From an uncultured Lachnospiraceae bacterium (GTDB lineage Bacteria; Bacillota; Clostridia; Lachnospirales; Lachnospiraceae): DNA of 34,011 nt. Position numbers and translations under genes: made by a program. The DNA lies in the NCBI GenBank assembly GCA_910585995.1, contig CAJUGG010000048.1, positions 1 to 34,011 of the forward strand, written 5' to 3'. Every line of letters begins with the position of its first letter. Positions within the stretch are counted from its first letter, which is position 1. Below, piece after piece: positions 14,908 to 23,709 of the stretch. The notes beneath the pieces are model-generated. The model worked only from the letters and a program-made list of their open reading frames with translations. It did not search any database and had not been told where the DNA came from.

Positions 14908-17900
14908 ATGGCAGAATCGAACAAGAGAACCAGGGAATGGATCAAAGATCTGAGAAATACGGAGGTTTCTTTGACAACGACAGAACGCAGACTTCTGCCT
15001 GTTTTAGACCGGAATGATGATTTAAGTATGGAGATTCATCAGGAATCTTACAACTGGATATTAAGTCTGTTGACTGCGAGGCAGGGGAGGAAGCTTAGTG
15101 AGGTCTTTCGGACACAGTTGTCTGGCCTGGTAAAAGTATGTGTGGAGACTGCCTTGCAGCCATCCTTTTATTATGCATTGGATGAGATCAACCAATTTCG
15201 GATGACGGAAGGACTTTTTCGTCCCAGTATGCGAAGCCAGAGCTATACCCCTTTTATTAAGGAAAGTATCTGGCTTTTGTGGGCTTATGCAAGGCTTCGG
15301 TATTATGGGGCGGCACTTTCAGAGGTACTGACAGGAAACGTGGCGTCCAAGATCTGTCAGGATGCCAGAGATCCAGGTTTTCGCTATTCTGGGATCCTGG
15401 CAGCGCTGATTGATCTGGGAGATCAAAAGACCATCCAGGCGGTGGAAGAAGTGCTCTTAGGAGAACAGAATACGCAGATGATCACCCATGAATTGATCCA
15501 GGGGATTGTAAAGAGCAAAAGTATGTATCTGTATCAGAGACTGGGGGATTTTCTGCTGGCAGCCAGACTGCAAGAAGGTGCAAGGCAGGCGGTCTGTGAG
15601 ACTATGGATGCCGGACGGCCAGAAGCATTTTTATATCTCTTACAGGTGATACAAAAACACCATCTGATCCGCTATTCGTCGGTCAAACGGGCGGTCAGCA
15701 CCTGGATCGGTATCTGTGAACCCAAGAGTATTGAGCGCATCTCGGACAAGCTGATCATATCTATGAGCCAGTGTCTGAACGATGAGCAGTTTTGTGAAGA
15801 ACAGTTAAAGACAGAAGACTCTGTGGCGATCTGCTGTGCGTTGTGGGCAAAGGGATTTTATGATGTCCACGAGGCTGCTGAAGCGGTAAAACGCCTCTCG
15901 GATCAGGGCACCAAGAACCAGTTGATCATCGCTTCTTATTATATAGGGACATTTCAGAACAGGACCTTACAGCAAAAGACGGCGAAAAAGATCTGGTTTG
16001 ACTATCCGGGGGATTTAGAGCTGGCTGCCTGTTATCTGCCGTATCTGTTAGGGGATGTCTTAGATGTGATGGGGAGCCTTTTGGACTATCGGAACAGCGG
16101 GTGCTATCGGTATGGGTACAGCATGTCCTATGACAAGGGAAGAGCGCCTAAGATGATCACCCCGGAAAAGCTCTCTCTTACTAGAGAAGAGGCCCTGCGT
16201 TCGTATGAGATGTTAAAAGAGATACTGCCGCAGTTGGAAAAAAAGAGGATTGATTATCACCCTTGTATGATCCCGTCCTGGTATCGGGTAACGTTAGGCG
16301 TCCCGGAGGTATCGGCAGCCATGTGTCTGCTGGCCTGGGCCTTACAGGAGGAGGAACTTCTGGATGATGCGGCTCTTAGGATCTTGTCCATGCAAGGCGG
16401 CAGGCATCTGGCTGCCAGAATCTTGCTGTACAGACCAAAAAGTAAGATCCGCAGGGAGCTGTTGCTTGAACTCCTGCGCAATCCCGAATGCTGTACCAGA
16501 GAGGTGGCCGGGAGGCTTCTGGATCTGCTAGAACTGACCGCAGAGGAATATCAGAAGATTGAGACACAGGTCCGGTATAAAAAAAGTCAGCCTTTGGCTC
16601 TGAAGCTTTTGAAAAAACAGGAAGCAGAAGCTATGAAGGACTGTGTGAGCCGGCTTTTGAAGGAAAAGCCGGAGGAATGTCATCTGGGAGCGTTAGAACT
16701 CTCCAGATATATGAAAGAAAAGATGCCAGGACCCTATCAGAAAGTGATACCGCTTCTCAAAGCCTATGAGCATCCTACGGAAAAAGAGCAGATCTTTCTC
16801 AGGGAACTGGTGGGCGGCAGTCAGGAAGTGGAAGAGATCTTAAAGACCCCAGGCTATGGTCTGTATCGCCCCAATGTAAAGCCTGTGATACCCAAGCTTA
16901 CCATAGACAAGGGACAGGCAAGACAATTATTCCAATACGATGAAAATGTATGCATCCGGGTACGGGAACAGTTAAGTCTTCTGATCGATGCTCACAAAGA
17001 GGACGAGTACCGGGATATGCATGGAGAAGAGCGGGCGCTGGGTGTGGAGTTTAGCTGGTATCGGAGCAATACAGCGGATATGGATTTTCCATTTATGGAT
17101 CTGTGGGAGGAATTTTATCTAAAGGAGATAAAAGACCCCAGGCTGTTAGTAGAAGTATATCTGTATCAGGCTTGTCTTGGCAGGCAGAAAGAGTACCGAA
17201 AGAGAAGAGCTCTCTATCAAAATGTATTTGGCCGGGTTCCTTTTGAAAAGCTGATGCAGGAATCCAGATATGACGGACAGATGGAATCTGTTATCTCTGT
17301 TTTGTTGCAAAAATATGTGCCAGGCACCTTAAAAGGGCACTGGGCACTGGCGGGCCTTTCGGGCCTTTTGCAGGTGATGGGAGAACCAAGTAAAGGCAAT
17401 CTTCCCAGGACCTGTACGGATCTGCCGCTCTTTCGGGAGCTTTGCAGGTGGCTTGCTTTTGCCTGGGAGGAGAACTGGGAGAGTGCCTTTGTCTTAAAAT
17501 ACCGGGTCGGGGGAGATATGCTTGCCTGTATCCAGGCCTATCGAAAGGGCATGTGGACAAAAGACATGCTCTATCAGGCGATCTTTCAAAACTGGCAGAT
17601 GGAACATCTGGTGCAGGCATTAAGTGCGGCAAGATCCTGGACATCCCATAGGGGAAGAGGCATCGACTGCCGGGATATGTGGTTGTTCTTTGGCCGGGAT
17701 TACTGGAGTGTGCAAAAAGGATTTGACCCAAGAAAAGAGGAAAAAGAAGCTTTAGAGGTTGCCTGTGAACTCTATGAGGAAGTGATTCCGATGATCTTAA
17801 AAGTGGAGTTAAGACGCGGAGAAGAGGAGACGCCATTTTCCAAGTGTGCGGTGCACATCCTGGCAGTCTATGGGATTACGTATCTGATACAGATCCTGAC

Positions 17901-19881
17901 AGCCCTTGGCAGGGAACCTTTTAAACGGGGATATGGGATGTATGGGACAGACCGGCAGACAGTATTATGTCAACTGCTTAAGGTCTCCCGCCCGGCAGAA
18001 GAGGAGACAGGAGAGGATCTGAAGCGGGCGGTCAAAAGCACTTCCATCACGAAAAAACGTCTGGTGGAAGCGGCTATGTATGCGCCTCAGTGGATTCCAG
18101 TCATCGCAGGGTGCCTGAACATAACGGGGCTTCAAAGCGGCTGTTATTATTTTATGGCTCATACCAGCGAGTGGATCACGGATCAGATGATGGCTGTGGT
18201 GGCCAAATATACGCCTCTTAGCAGAGACGAGTTAAGCAGCGGAGCCTTTGATATCCAATGGTTCTGGGAGGCTTATAAGAGCTTAGGAGAGAAAGATTTT
18301 AAGCTTTTGTATGATGCTGCAAAATACTCGGCTGTTAGCAGTGCCCATGCCAGGGCGCGAAAATATGCCAATGCAGCCCTTGGAACTGTCACGCAGGAGG
18401 CGCTGATACAGGAGATTGACAAAAAGAGAAATAAGGACCTGCTGATGAGCTTGGGGCTGTTGCCTTTGTCTGAGGATAAGGAAGTAAAAGAGACTCAGCT
18501 TTTGGAACGCTATCAGTATATCATGCGTTTTCAAAAGGAGAGCCGCCAGTTTGGGGCGCAGAGGCGTGCAAGTGAAAAACGGGCAGCGGATATGGCTTTG
18601 CAGAATCTGAGCATCCATGCAGGTTTTACAGATGTGATGCGGCTGATTCTTCGGATGGAGAGCAGGCTGACAGAGGAATATCAGGCGTATTTTTCCTGGC
18701 AGGATGTGGAAGAGATCCGGGTGCGGGTGCAGGTGGACGAGACGGGGAAAAGTGCGGTATTGTGCGAGCGGGATGGGAAGATCTTAAAGTCGGTTCCGGC
18801 AAGCTATAAAAAGCATGAGACGGTGATGACCTGTCAGAAGATCTGTAAGGAATTAAAGGAGCAGTATCGGCGGAGCAAAAAGATGCTAGAGCAGGCCATG
18901 GAGGAGCGGACAGCTTTTGAGGTATGGGAGCTGAAGAAGCTATTACAGCATCCGGTGATCCGGCCTATGGCAGAAAAGCTGATCTATCGGACAACAGATG
19001 ACAGAGGTCTGATGGGATTTTGGGAGGAAGAGGGACTTCGGGATCTAAAAGGAGAGATTACACCGCTTGCGGGGGAGGAAGAGGTGTGGATTGCGCATCC
19101 TTTGGACTTTTATCGGAACGGACACTGGCAGGATTATCAGAGAGAATTGTTTGCAGGAAAGATCAGGCAGCCGTTTAAGCAGGTGTTCCGGGAGTTGTAT
19201 GTGAAACTTTCCGAGGAGCTTGAAAAAGAGGAGTCCAGATTGTTCGCCGGGTATCAGATACAGCCAAACAAGACAGTGGCGACGCTTCGGGAGAGACGCT
19301 GGGTGGCGGACTATGAGGATGGGCTTCAGAAGGTGTATTATAAAGAGGATATTGTGGCGGTGATTTATGCGCTGGCGGATTGGTTTTCACCGGCCGATAT
19401 TGAGGCGCCGACACTGGAAGGGGTGGCTTTTTATGACCGTAAGACGTATAGGCCGCTGAAGATCAAGGAGGTGCTGGATCTGGTCTACAGTGAGGTGATG
19501 CGGGATGTGGATCTGGTGGTCAGTACGGCGTACGTGGGCGGTGTAGACCCTGTCAGCAGTCATTCTACGATGGAGATGCGTAAAGTGATCGTAGAAGGGA
19601 ATTTGAAGCTTCTTGGGATCGGGAATGTGAGGCTTGAGGGAAATCATGCCTGGATTGAGGGGAAGCTTGGGCAGTATACGGTGCATCTGGGAAGCGGAGT
19701 GGTTCACCAGGTGGGGAATGCGATGCTACATATTGTGCCGGTACATTCTCAGTATCGGGGGAAGGTATTTTTGCCGTTTGCGGATGAAGATCCGAAGATG
19801 GCAGAGGTGATGACGAAGATCTGGATGTTGGCGGAAGATACCAAAATAAAAGATCCGGGGATATTGGGGCAGATTCGATGA
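14908..19881 (+). CDS. Giant DUF4132 (MolR-type) protein, 1657 aa
   Basis: This is the largest gene in the window, 15% of its length, and it is intact. The N-terminal 1,100 or so residues look like irregular alpha-helical repeats. A DUF4132-like block (about 1325-1430) contains FEVWELKKLLQHPVIRPMAEKL, WIAHPLDFYRNGHWQDYQ and IRQPFKQVFRELY. The C-terminal 150 residues (DLVVSTAYVGGVDPVSSHST, EMRKVIVEGNLKLLGIGNVR, GNHAWIEGKLGQYTVHLGSG, HIVPVHSQYRGKVFLPFADE) form the highly conserved end domain of these large proteins. No membrane segments or catalytic motif are clear. The function of the family is unknown, and E. coli MolR was once linked to molybdate. It lies 12 bases from cobD and 13 from cbiP, inside the B12 operon. 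Confidence 0.85.
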   Translation: MAESNKRTREWIKDLRNTEVSLTTTERRLLPVLDRNDDLSMEIHQESYNWILSLLTARQGRKLSEVFRTQLSGLVKVCVETALQPSFYYALDEINQFRMTEGLFRPSMRSQSYTPFIKESIWLLWAYARLRYYGAALSEVLTGNVASKICQDARDPGFRYSGILAALIDLGDQKTIQAVEEVLLGEQNTQMITHELIQGIVKSKSMYLYQRLGDFLLAARLQEGARQAVCETMDAGRPEAFLYLLQVIQKHHLIRYSSVKRAVSTWIGICEPKSIERISDKLIISMSQCLNDEQFCEEQLKTEDSVAICCALWAKGFYDVHEAAEAVKRLSDQGTKNQLIIASYYIGTFQNRTLQQKTAKKIWFDYPGDLELAACYLPYLLGDVLDVMGSLLDYRNSGCYRYGYSMSYDKGRAPKMITPEKLSLTREEALRSYEMLKEILPQLEKKRIDYHPCMIPSWYRVTLGVPEVSAAMCLLAWALQEEELLDDAALRILSMQGGRHLAARILLYRPKSKIRRELLLELLRNPECCTREVAGRLLDLLELTAEEYQKIETQVRYKKSQPLALKLLKKQEAEAMKDCVSRLLKEKPEECHLGALELSRYMKEKMPGPYQKVIPLLKAYEHPTEKEQIFLRELVGGSQEVEEILKTPGYGLYRPNVKPVIPKLTIDKGQARQLFQYDENVCIRVREQLSLLIDAHKEDEYRDMHGEERALGVEFSWYRSNTADMDFPFMDLWEEFYLKEIKDPRLLVEVYLYQACLGRQKEYRKRRALYQNVFGRVPFEKLMQESRYDGQMESVISVLLQKYVPGTLKGHWALAGLSGLLQVMGEPSKGNLPRTCTDLPLFRELCRWLAFAWEENWESAFVLKYRVGGDMLACIQAYRKGMWTKDMLYQAIFQNWQMEHLVQALSAARSWTSHRGRGIDCRDMWLFFGRDYWSVQKGFDPRKEEKEALEVACELYEEVIPMILKVELRRGEEETPFSKCAVHILAVYGITYLIQILTALGREPFKRGYGMYGTDRQTVLCQLLKVSRPAEEETGEDLKRAVKSTSITKKRLVEAAMYAPQWIPVIAGCLNITGLQSGCYYFMAHTSEWITDQMMAVVAKYTPLSRDELSSGAFDIQWFWEAYKSLGEKDFKLLYDAAKYSAVSSAHARARKYANAALGTVTQEALIQEIDKKRNKDLLMSLGLLPLSEDKEVKETQLLERYQYIMRFQKESRQFGAQRRASEKRAADMALQNLSIHAGFTDVMRLILRMESRLTEEYQAYFSWQDVEEIRVRVQVDETGKSAVLCERDGKILKSVPASYKKHETVMTCQKICKELKEQYRRSKKMLEQAMEERTAFEVWELKKLLQHPVIRPMAEKLIYRTTDDRGLMGFWEEEGLRDLKGEITPLAGEEEVWIAHPLDFYRNGHWQDYQRELFAGKIRQPFKQVFRELYVKLSEELEKEESRLFAGYQIQPNKTVATLRERRWVADYEDGLQKVYYKEDIVAVIYALADWFSPADIEAPTLEGVAFYDRKTYRPLKIKEVLDLVYSEVMRDVDLVVSTAYVGGVDPVSSHSTMEMRKVIVEGNLKLLGIGNVRLEGNHAWIEGKLGQYTVHLGSGVVHQVGNAMLHIVPVHSQYRGKVFLPFADEDPKMAEVMTKIWMLAEDTKIKDPGILGQIR

Positions 19882-19894
19882 AGAGGTGAGTAAG

Positions 19895-21397
19895 ATGGCG
19901 AAGGTTATTATGGTGCAGGGGACGATGTCTAATTCGGGAAAGAGTTTTTTGACGGCGGGGCTTTGCAGGGTGCTTTGGCAGGATGGGTATCGGGTGGCGC
20001 CGTTTAAGTCGCAGAATATGGCGTTAAATTCTTATATTACGAAGGATGGGCTGGAGATTGGGAGGGCGCAAGCGATGCAGGCGGAGGCTTGTGGGATTGA
20101 GCCGACGGTTGATATGAATCCGATTCTTTTGAAGCCTACGAGTCAGGTGGGGAGTCAGGTGATTGTAAATGGGGAGGTCCGGGGGAATATGCGGGCTATG
20201 GATTATTATCGGGACAAAAGCTCGTTGGTTCCGGATGTGATGGCGGCATATGAGAGGCTGGATCGGGAGTATGATGTGATTGTGATTGAGGGGGCGGGGA
20301 GTCCGGCGGAGATTAATCTTAAAGAGCATGATCTGGTGAATATGGGGATGGCTAAGATGGTGAAAGCTCCGGTGCTATTGGTGGGAGATATTGACAGGGG
20401 GGGAGTCTTTGCAGCACTGTATGGGACGGTGAAGCTTCTGGAGGAAGAGGAGCAGCGGATGATTAAGGGGCTTGTGGTGAATAAGTTTCGGGGGGATGTG
20501 GAGATCTTGAGGCCGGGGCTTTCGATGATTGAGGAGAAGACGGGGATTCCGGTGGTGGGCGTGGTGCCTATGGAGCGGCTGGATCTGGATGATGAGGATA
20601 GTCTCTCGGAGCGGCTTTTGCAGACGAAGAAGGGGGCTGGGGTGGATGTGGCGGTGATTCATCTGCCTCATATCTCAAATTTTACGGATTTTGCGGCGTT
20701 TGAGCGGATGGAGGGGGTGTCTCTAAGGTATGTGCAGAAGCCGGGGATGCTTGAGGAGCCGGATCTGATTCTGTTGCCAGGGACGAAAAATACGATGGAT
20801 GATCTTGCGTGGCTTAGAGAGTCCGGGATGGAGGCTTTGATTCTTCGGCAGGCGGAGAAGAAGACGTCAGTTGTCGGGATCTGCGGCGGATTTCAGATGC
20901 TGGGTGAGGTGATGGAAGATCCTTATCATGTGGAGCATGGGGGGACGATGCGGGGGATGGGACTTCTGAATACAAGGACAGTATTTAGTGAGGAGAAGAC
21001 GCGGACACAGATCTGTGGTAAGATGATAAAAGGGGCAGGTCTTTTTGGCGGCTGGGAAGGAAAAGAAGTGTCGGGATATGAGATTCATATGGGTACTTCT
21101 GAGAATCTGGGTGGATGTAAGGAGTTGATCCGGCTAGAGGATGGACGGATCGATGCTCTTTCCAATGAGGATGGAAGTGTGCTGGGAAGTTATCTGCATG
21201 GGATTTTTGATACACCTGGATTTGCAGAGATGATGATGAGGCAGATCATGGAGAAAAAGGGTATGGATTTTGAACATTGGAATTTTGATCTGGCGGCACA
21301 TAAGGAGCAGGAGTATGATAAGCTGGCTGATCTGGTGCGCAGGTCTTTGGATATGAAGAAAATATATGAGATATTGGAGGCTGGAATCGGATGCTGA
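19895..21397 (+). CDS. cbiP: Adenosylcobyric acid synthase (cobyric acid amidase)
   Basis: Glutamine- and ATP-dependent amidation of four side chains (b, d, e, g) of adenosylcobyrinic acid a,c-diamide. P-loop-like dethiobiotin synthetase fold: MVQGTMSNSGKSFLTAGLCR, then FKSQNMALNSYIT, AQAMQAEACGI, and VIEGAGSPAEINL. The C-terminal class I glutamine amidotransferase has its nucleophile Cys in VVGICGGFQMLG and a downstream YLHGIFD. ATG 19895 is preferred over GTG 19886 because AGAGGTGA lies just before it and the GTG overlaps this site. It uses GGG, ATT, GCG and ACG codons far more than its neighbours. The end overlaps cbiC by 7 bases. Confidence 0.95.
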   Translation: MAKVIMVQGTMSNSGKSFLTAGLCRVLWQDGYRVAPFKSQNMALNSYITKDGLEIGRAQAMQAEACGIEPTVDMNPILLKPTSQVGSQVIVNGEVRGNMRAMDYYRDKSSLVPDVMAAYERLDREYDVIVIEGAGSPAEINLKEHDLVNMGMAKMVKAPVLLVGDIDRGGVFAALYGTVKLLEEEEQRMIKGLVVNKFRGDVEILRPGLSMIEEKTGIPVVGVVPMERLDLDDEDSLSERLLQTKKGAGVDVAVIHLPHISNFTDFAAFERMEGVSLRYVQKPGMLEEPDLILLPGTKNTMDDLAWLRESGMEALILRQAEKKTSVVGICGGFQMLGEVMEDPYHVEHGGTMRGMGLLNTRTVFSEEKTRTQICGKMIKGAGLFGGWEGKEVSGYEIHMGTSENLGGCKELIRLEDGRIDALSNEDGSVLGSYLHGIFDTPGFAEMMMRQIMEKKGMDFEHWNFDLAAHKEQEYDKLADLVRRSLDMKKIYEILEAGIGC

Positions 21398-22020
21398 ATG
21401 GGATTGAGATTGTGAGACCGGAGGAGATTGAGAAGAGAAGTATGGAGATCATCACGCAGGAGCTTGGCGGGAGGACTTGGCCGGAGCCGGAGTTTTCCAT
21501 TGTGAAGCGGTGTATCCATACATCGGCGGATTTTGACTATGCGGATCAGCTGTGTTTTTCCAAGGATGCTGCTAGACTTGGGGTGGAAGCTCTTCGGAGA
21601 GGGGCAGTGATTGTGACGGATACGAAGATGGCATGGTCGGGGATCAATAAGAAGAAACTTATGGAATACGGTGGGGAAGCTTACTGCTATATGACAGATG
21701 AGGATGTGGCGAAAGAGGCAAAGCAGAGGGAGTGCACCAGAGCGGCTGTGTGTATGGAGCGGGGGGCAGCTCTTGACCGGGAAGTAATCTTTGCGGTGGG
21801 AAATGCGCCGACGGCGTTGATTCGGCTGTACGAATTGATCCAGGAAAAAAAGGTGTCTCCGGCTTTGATCATCGGCGCACCGGTGGGATTTGTCAATGTG
21901 GTGGAGGCAAAGGAACTGATTATGAATGCAGGTGTGCCGTATATTGTCCCAAGGGGCAGAAAGGGCGGAAGTAATATCGCAGCGACGATCTGCAATGCAA
22001 TGCTGTATGTAAAAGAGTAG
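21391..22020 (+). CDS. cbiC: Cobalt-precorrin-8 methylmutase
   Basis: Moves the C11 methyl group to C12 in cobalt-precorrin-8, giving cobyrinic acid. The catalytic His43 sits in VKRCIHTSADFDYADQL, at the same residue number as in CobH. The AVIVTDTKMAWSGINKKKL segment and the C-terminal IGAPVGFVNVVEAKELI...VPYIVPRGRKGGSNIAATICNAML blocks are diagnostic. At 209 residues it has normal family length. The gene begins within the last codons of cbiP (7-base overlap), so translation is coupled. The small DUF1801 gene follows after 28 bases with its own AAGGAG site. Confidence 0.95.
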   Translation: MLNGIEIVRPEEIEKRSMEIITQELGGRTWPEPEFSIVKRCIHTSADFDYADQLCFSKDAARLGVEALRRGAVIVTDTKMAWSGINKKKLMEYGGEAYCYMTDEDVAKEAKQRECTRAAVCMERGAALDREVIFAVGNAPTALIRLYELIQEKKVSPALIIGAPVGFVNVVEAKELIMNAGVPYIVPRGRKGGSNIAATICNAMLYVKE

Positions 22021-22048
22021 TTCAAAAGTCATAAGGAGAAAGAAGAAC

Positions 22049-22459
22049 ATGTGGACATGCCCAAGATGTGGAAGAGAGTTTAAAAGGCAGAACCAGGGGC
22101 ATTACTGTGGGAAGGCGCCGGAGACGATCGAGGAGTATATCAAGGCACAGCCAAAAGAGATACAGCCATACTTAGAGGAGATGAAAAAAGTCATCAAGAA
22201 GGCACTTCCTGAGGCGAAGGAGCGGATCTCCTGGAGTATGCCGACTTTTTGGAAGGGGCACAATATCATCCAGTTTGCGGGCTTTCAAAAGCATATCGGG
22301 CTGTATCCGGGTCCGGAGGCAGTGGAACATTTTTCAGAGAAGCTGAAAGATTATAAGACCAGTAAAGGGACGATTCATTTGCCTTATCAAAAGCCGATGC
22401 CTCTTGCGTTGGTGGAGGAGATTGCGAAGTGGTGTGATGAGACAGGGAATCATCCGTAG
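22049..22459 (+). CDS. DUF1801 (YdhG-like) protein with N-terminal zinc-finger-like motif (136 aa)
   Basis: Residues about 28-130 match the DUF1801 style: IEEYIKAQPKEIQPYLEEMK, IKKALPEAKERISWSMPTF, KHIGLYPGPEAVEHF and HLPYQKPMPLALV. The protein belongs to the YdhG/frataxin-like fold group sometimes called an iron chaperone. The N-terminal MWTCPRCGREFKRQNQGHYC has a C-x2-C ... H-x2-C pattern, which could bind zinc or another metal. AAGGAG lies upstream. It lies between cbiC and cobT on the same strand. A role in metal handling for corrin synthesis is tempting but unproven. No catalytic motif is known for the family. Confidence 0.75.
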   Translation: MWTCPRCGREFKRQNQGHYCGKAPETIEEYIKAQPKEIQPYLEEMKKVIKKALPEAKERISWSMPTFWKGHNIIQFAGFQKHIGLYPGPEAVEHFSEKLKDYKTSKGTIHLPYQKPMPLALVEEIAKWCDETGNHP

Positions 22460-22499
22460 AGGTTGTGGGAAATACAAAAAGAGATAGGAGAGATAGGCA

Positions 22500-23561
22500 A
22501 TGCAAAGCTTGGAGGAGTTGATCAGAGGAATCGAGCCTGTGGATCAGGCAGTTATGGAAGAGACATGGAAATGCTGGGATTCTTTATGTAAACCACTGCG
22601 GGGCTTGGGATGGCTAGAGGAGGTGCTGGTGCAGTTAGCAGGCATTTACAGAACCTCTCGTGTGCATCCGGACAAACGGGCAGTAGTGATTATGGGAGCG
22701 GACAATGGAGTGGTCAAGGAAGGCGTGACGCAGACGGACAGTTCTGTCACAATACAGGTGCTGGAAAATATGGGGGAGAGGCTGTCGACCGCCTGTGTGA
22801 TGTGTGAGATGGCAGGCTGCGAACTCATTCCGGTCAATATTGGCGCCTTGACCGATGGAAAACATCCGCGCATCCGTAACCTGGTCGTTCGCCATGGCAC
22901 TGGAAATATTGCGGAAGGTCCGGCGATGACTAGTGAAGAATGTATCCAAGCGATCCTGACCGGAGCAGACCTGATACGGGAGTTAAAAGAGGAAGGTTAT
23001 CAACTGATTGTAACCGGAGAGATGGGGATTGGAAATACGACTACCAGTTCTGCCTGTGCAGCCGTTCTTTTTGATCAGGAAGTGGAGTCTGTCACCGGAC
23101 GCGGTGCAGGGCTGTCCACGGAAGGGTTAGAACGCAAGATCCGCGCGATTCAAAAGGCCATTGAAGTGAACCAGCCGAGGAAAGAGGATGCGCTGGATGT
23201 GATATCAAAGATCGGAGGATTAGACATCGCCGGGATGGTGGGTTGTTATCTGGGAGCAGCATACTATCAGCTACCGATCCTGATTGACGGATTTATCTCT
23301 GCGATCTCCGCCTATCTGGCATCCATGCTCTGTAAGACTTCAAAAGAATACATGATTGTCACCCACTGCTCCGCAGAGCCAGCATCCAAGCTTGTGATGG
23401 AGCGCCTCGGCATGAAAGCGCCCCTTCAGGCAGGGATGCACTTAGGAGAAGGCACCGGAGCCATCATGGCTCTCTCCCTGATCGACCAGGCCCTGAACGT
23501 CTACTATCACCTCACCACCTGGGATGGAGGACATGTAGAAGCCTACCAACACCAAGAATAA
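22500..23561 (+). CDS. cobT: Nicotinate-nucleotide--dimethylbenzimidazole phosphoribosyltransferase
   Basis: Transfers ribose-phosphate from nicotinate mononucleotide to the lower base, making alpha-ribazole phosphate. The catalytic Glu317 in MHLGEGTGAIMAL falls at the same number as in Salmonella CobT. Supporting blocks are VIMGADNGVVKEGVTQTDSSV, GEMGIGNTTTSSACAAVL and VTGRGAGL, and DGFISAISAYLASM matches the family. At 353 residues it has the usual length. It is separated from cbiC by the DUF1801 gene and from thyX by a structured intergenic repeat (copy B) starting 10 bases after its stop. No bluB or anaerobic benzimidazole synthesis genes are nearby, so the lower base is probably imported or made elsewhere. 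Confidence 0.95.
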   Translation: MQSLEELIRGIEPVDQAVMEETWKCWDSLCKPLRGLGWLEEVLVQLAGIYRTSRVHPDKRAVVIMGADNGVVKEGVTQTDSSVTIQVLENMGERLSTACVMCEMAGCELIPVNIGALTDGKHPRIRNLVVRHGTGNIAEGPAMTSEECIQAILTGADLIRELKEEGYQLIVTGEMGIGNTTTSSACAAVLFDQEVESVTGRGAGLSTEGLERKIRAIQKAIEVNQPRKEDALDVISKIGGLDIAGMVGCYLGAAYYQLPILIDGFISAISAYLASMLCKTSKEYMIVTHCSAEPASKLVMERLGMKAPLQAGMHLGEGTGAIMALSLIDQALNVYYHLTTWDGGHVEAYQHQE

Positions 23562-23570
23562 AAATAAACC

Positions 23571-23690
23571 AAAAAACAGCGAAAGCCCAGAACCCGCCCG
23601 GAATGATTTTGAGACACAAGGTGGCTCAAAATTATTCCAGATCCAGGGAGGGTAAAGGGCTGAAGCGGAACTTAAATCAAAGCGGAACTT
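23571..23690 (+). repeat. Structured repeat/leader element, copy B
   Basis: The second copy of the 601-713 element starts 10 bases after cobT. The 20-base opening and 18-base end are identical to copy A. The central stem pairs 23600-23613 with 23625-23638 over 14 bp, then has an A.G mismatch (23614/23624) and three pairs with a triloop, the same shape as copy A with several compensatory changes. The end block agcggaactt is repeated once more (23681-23690). The thyX start follows with AGGAG at 23697. No promoter is obvious in the short gap before it. Confidence 0.75.
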
Positions 23691-23709
23691 CCAATAGGAG
23701 CTAGAGTAT

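Noticed and set aside
17291..17836. 181-codon minus-strand frame inside the DUF4132 gene
   Set aside because: It is low-complexity Pro/Arg/Ser-rich and lacks a ribosome binding site; the plus-strand protein is continuous and conserved-looking here.
21190..22050. 286-codon minus-strand open frame antisense to cbiP/cbiC
   Set aside because: It is very rich in His, Pro, Arg and Ser and resembles the antisense of G-rich coding DNA. There is no ribosome binding site or motif, and the plus strand has two certain genes here.
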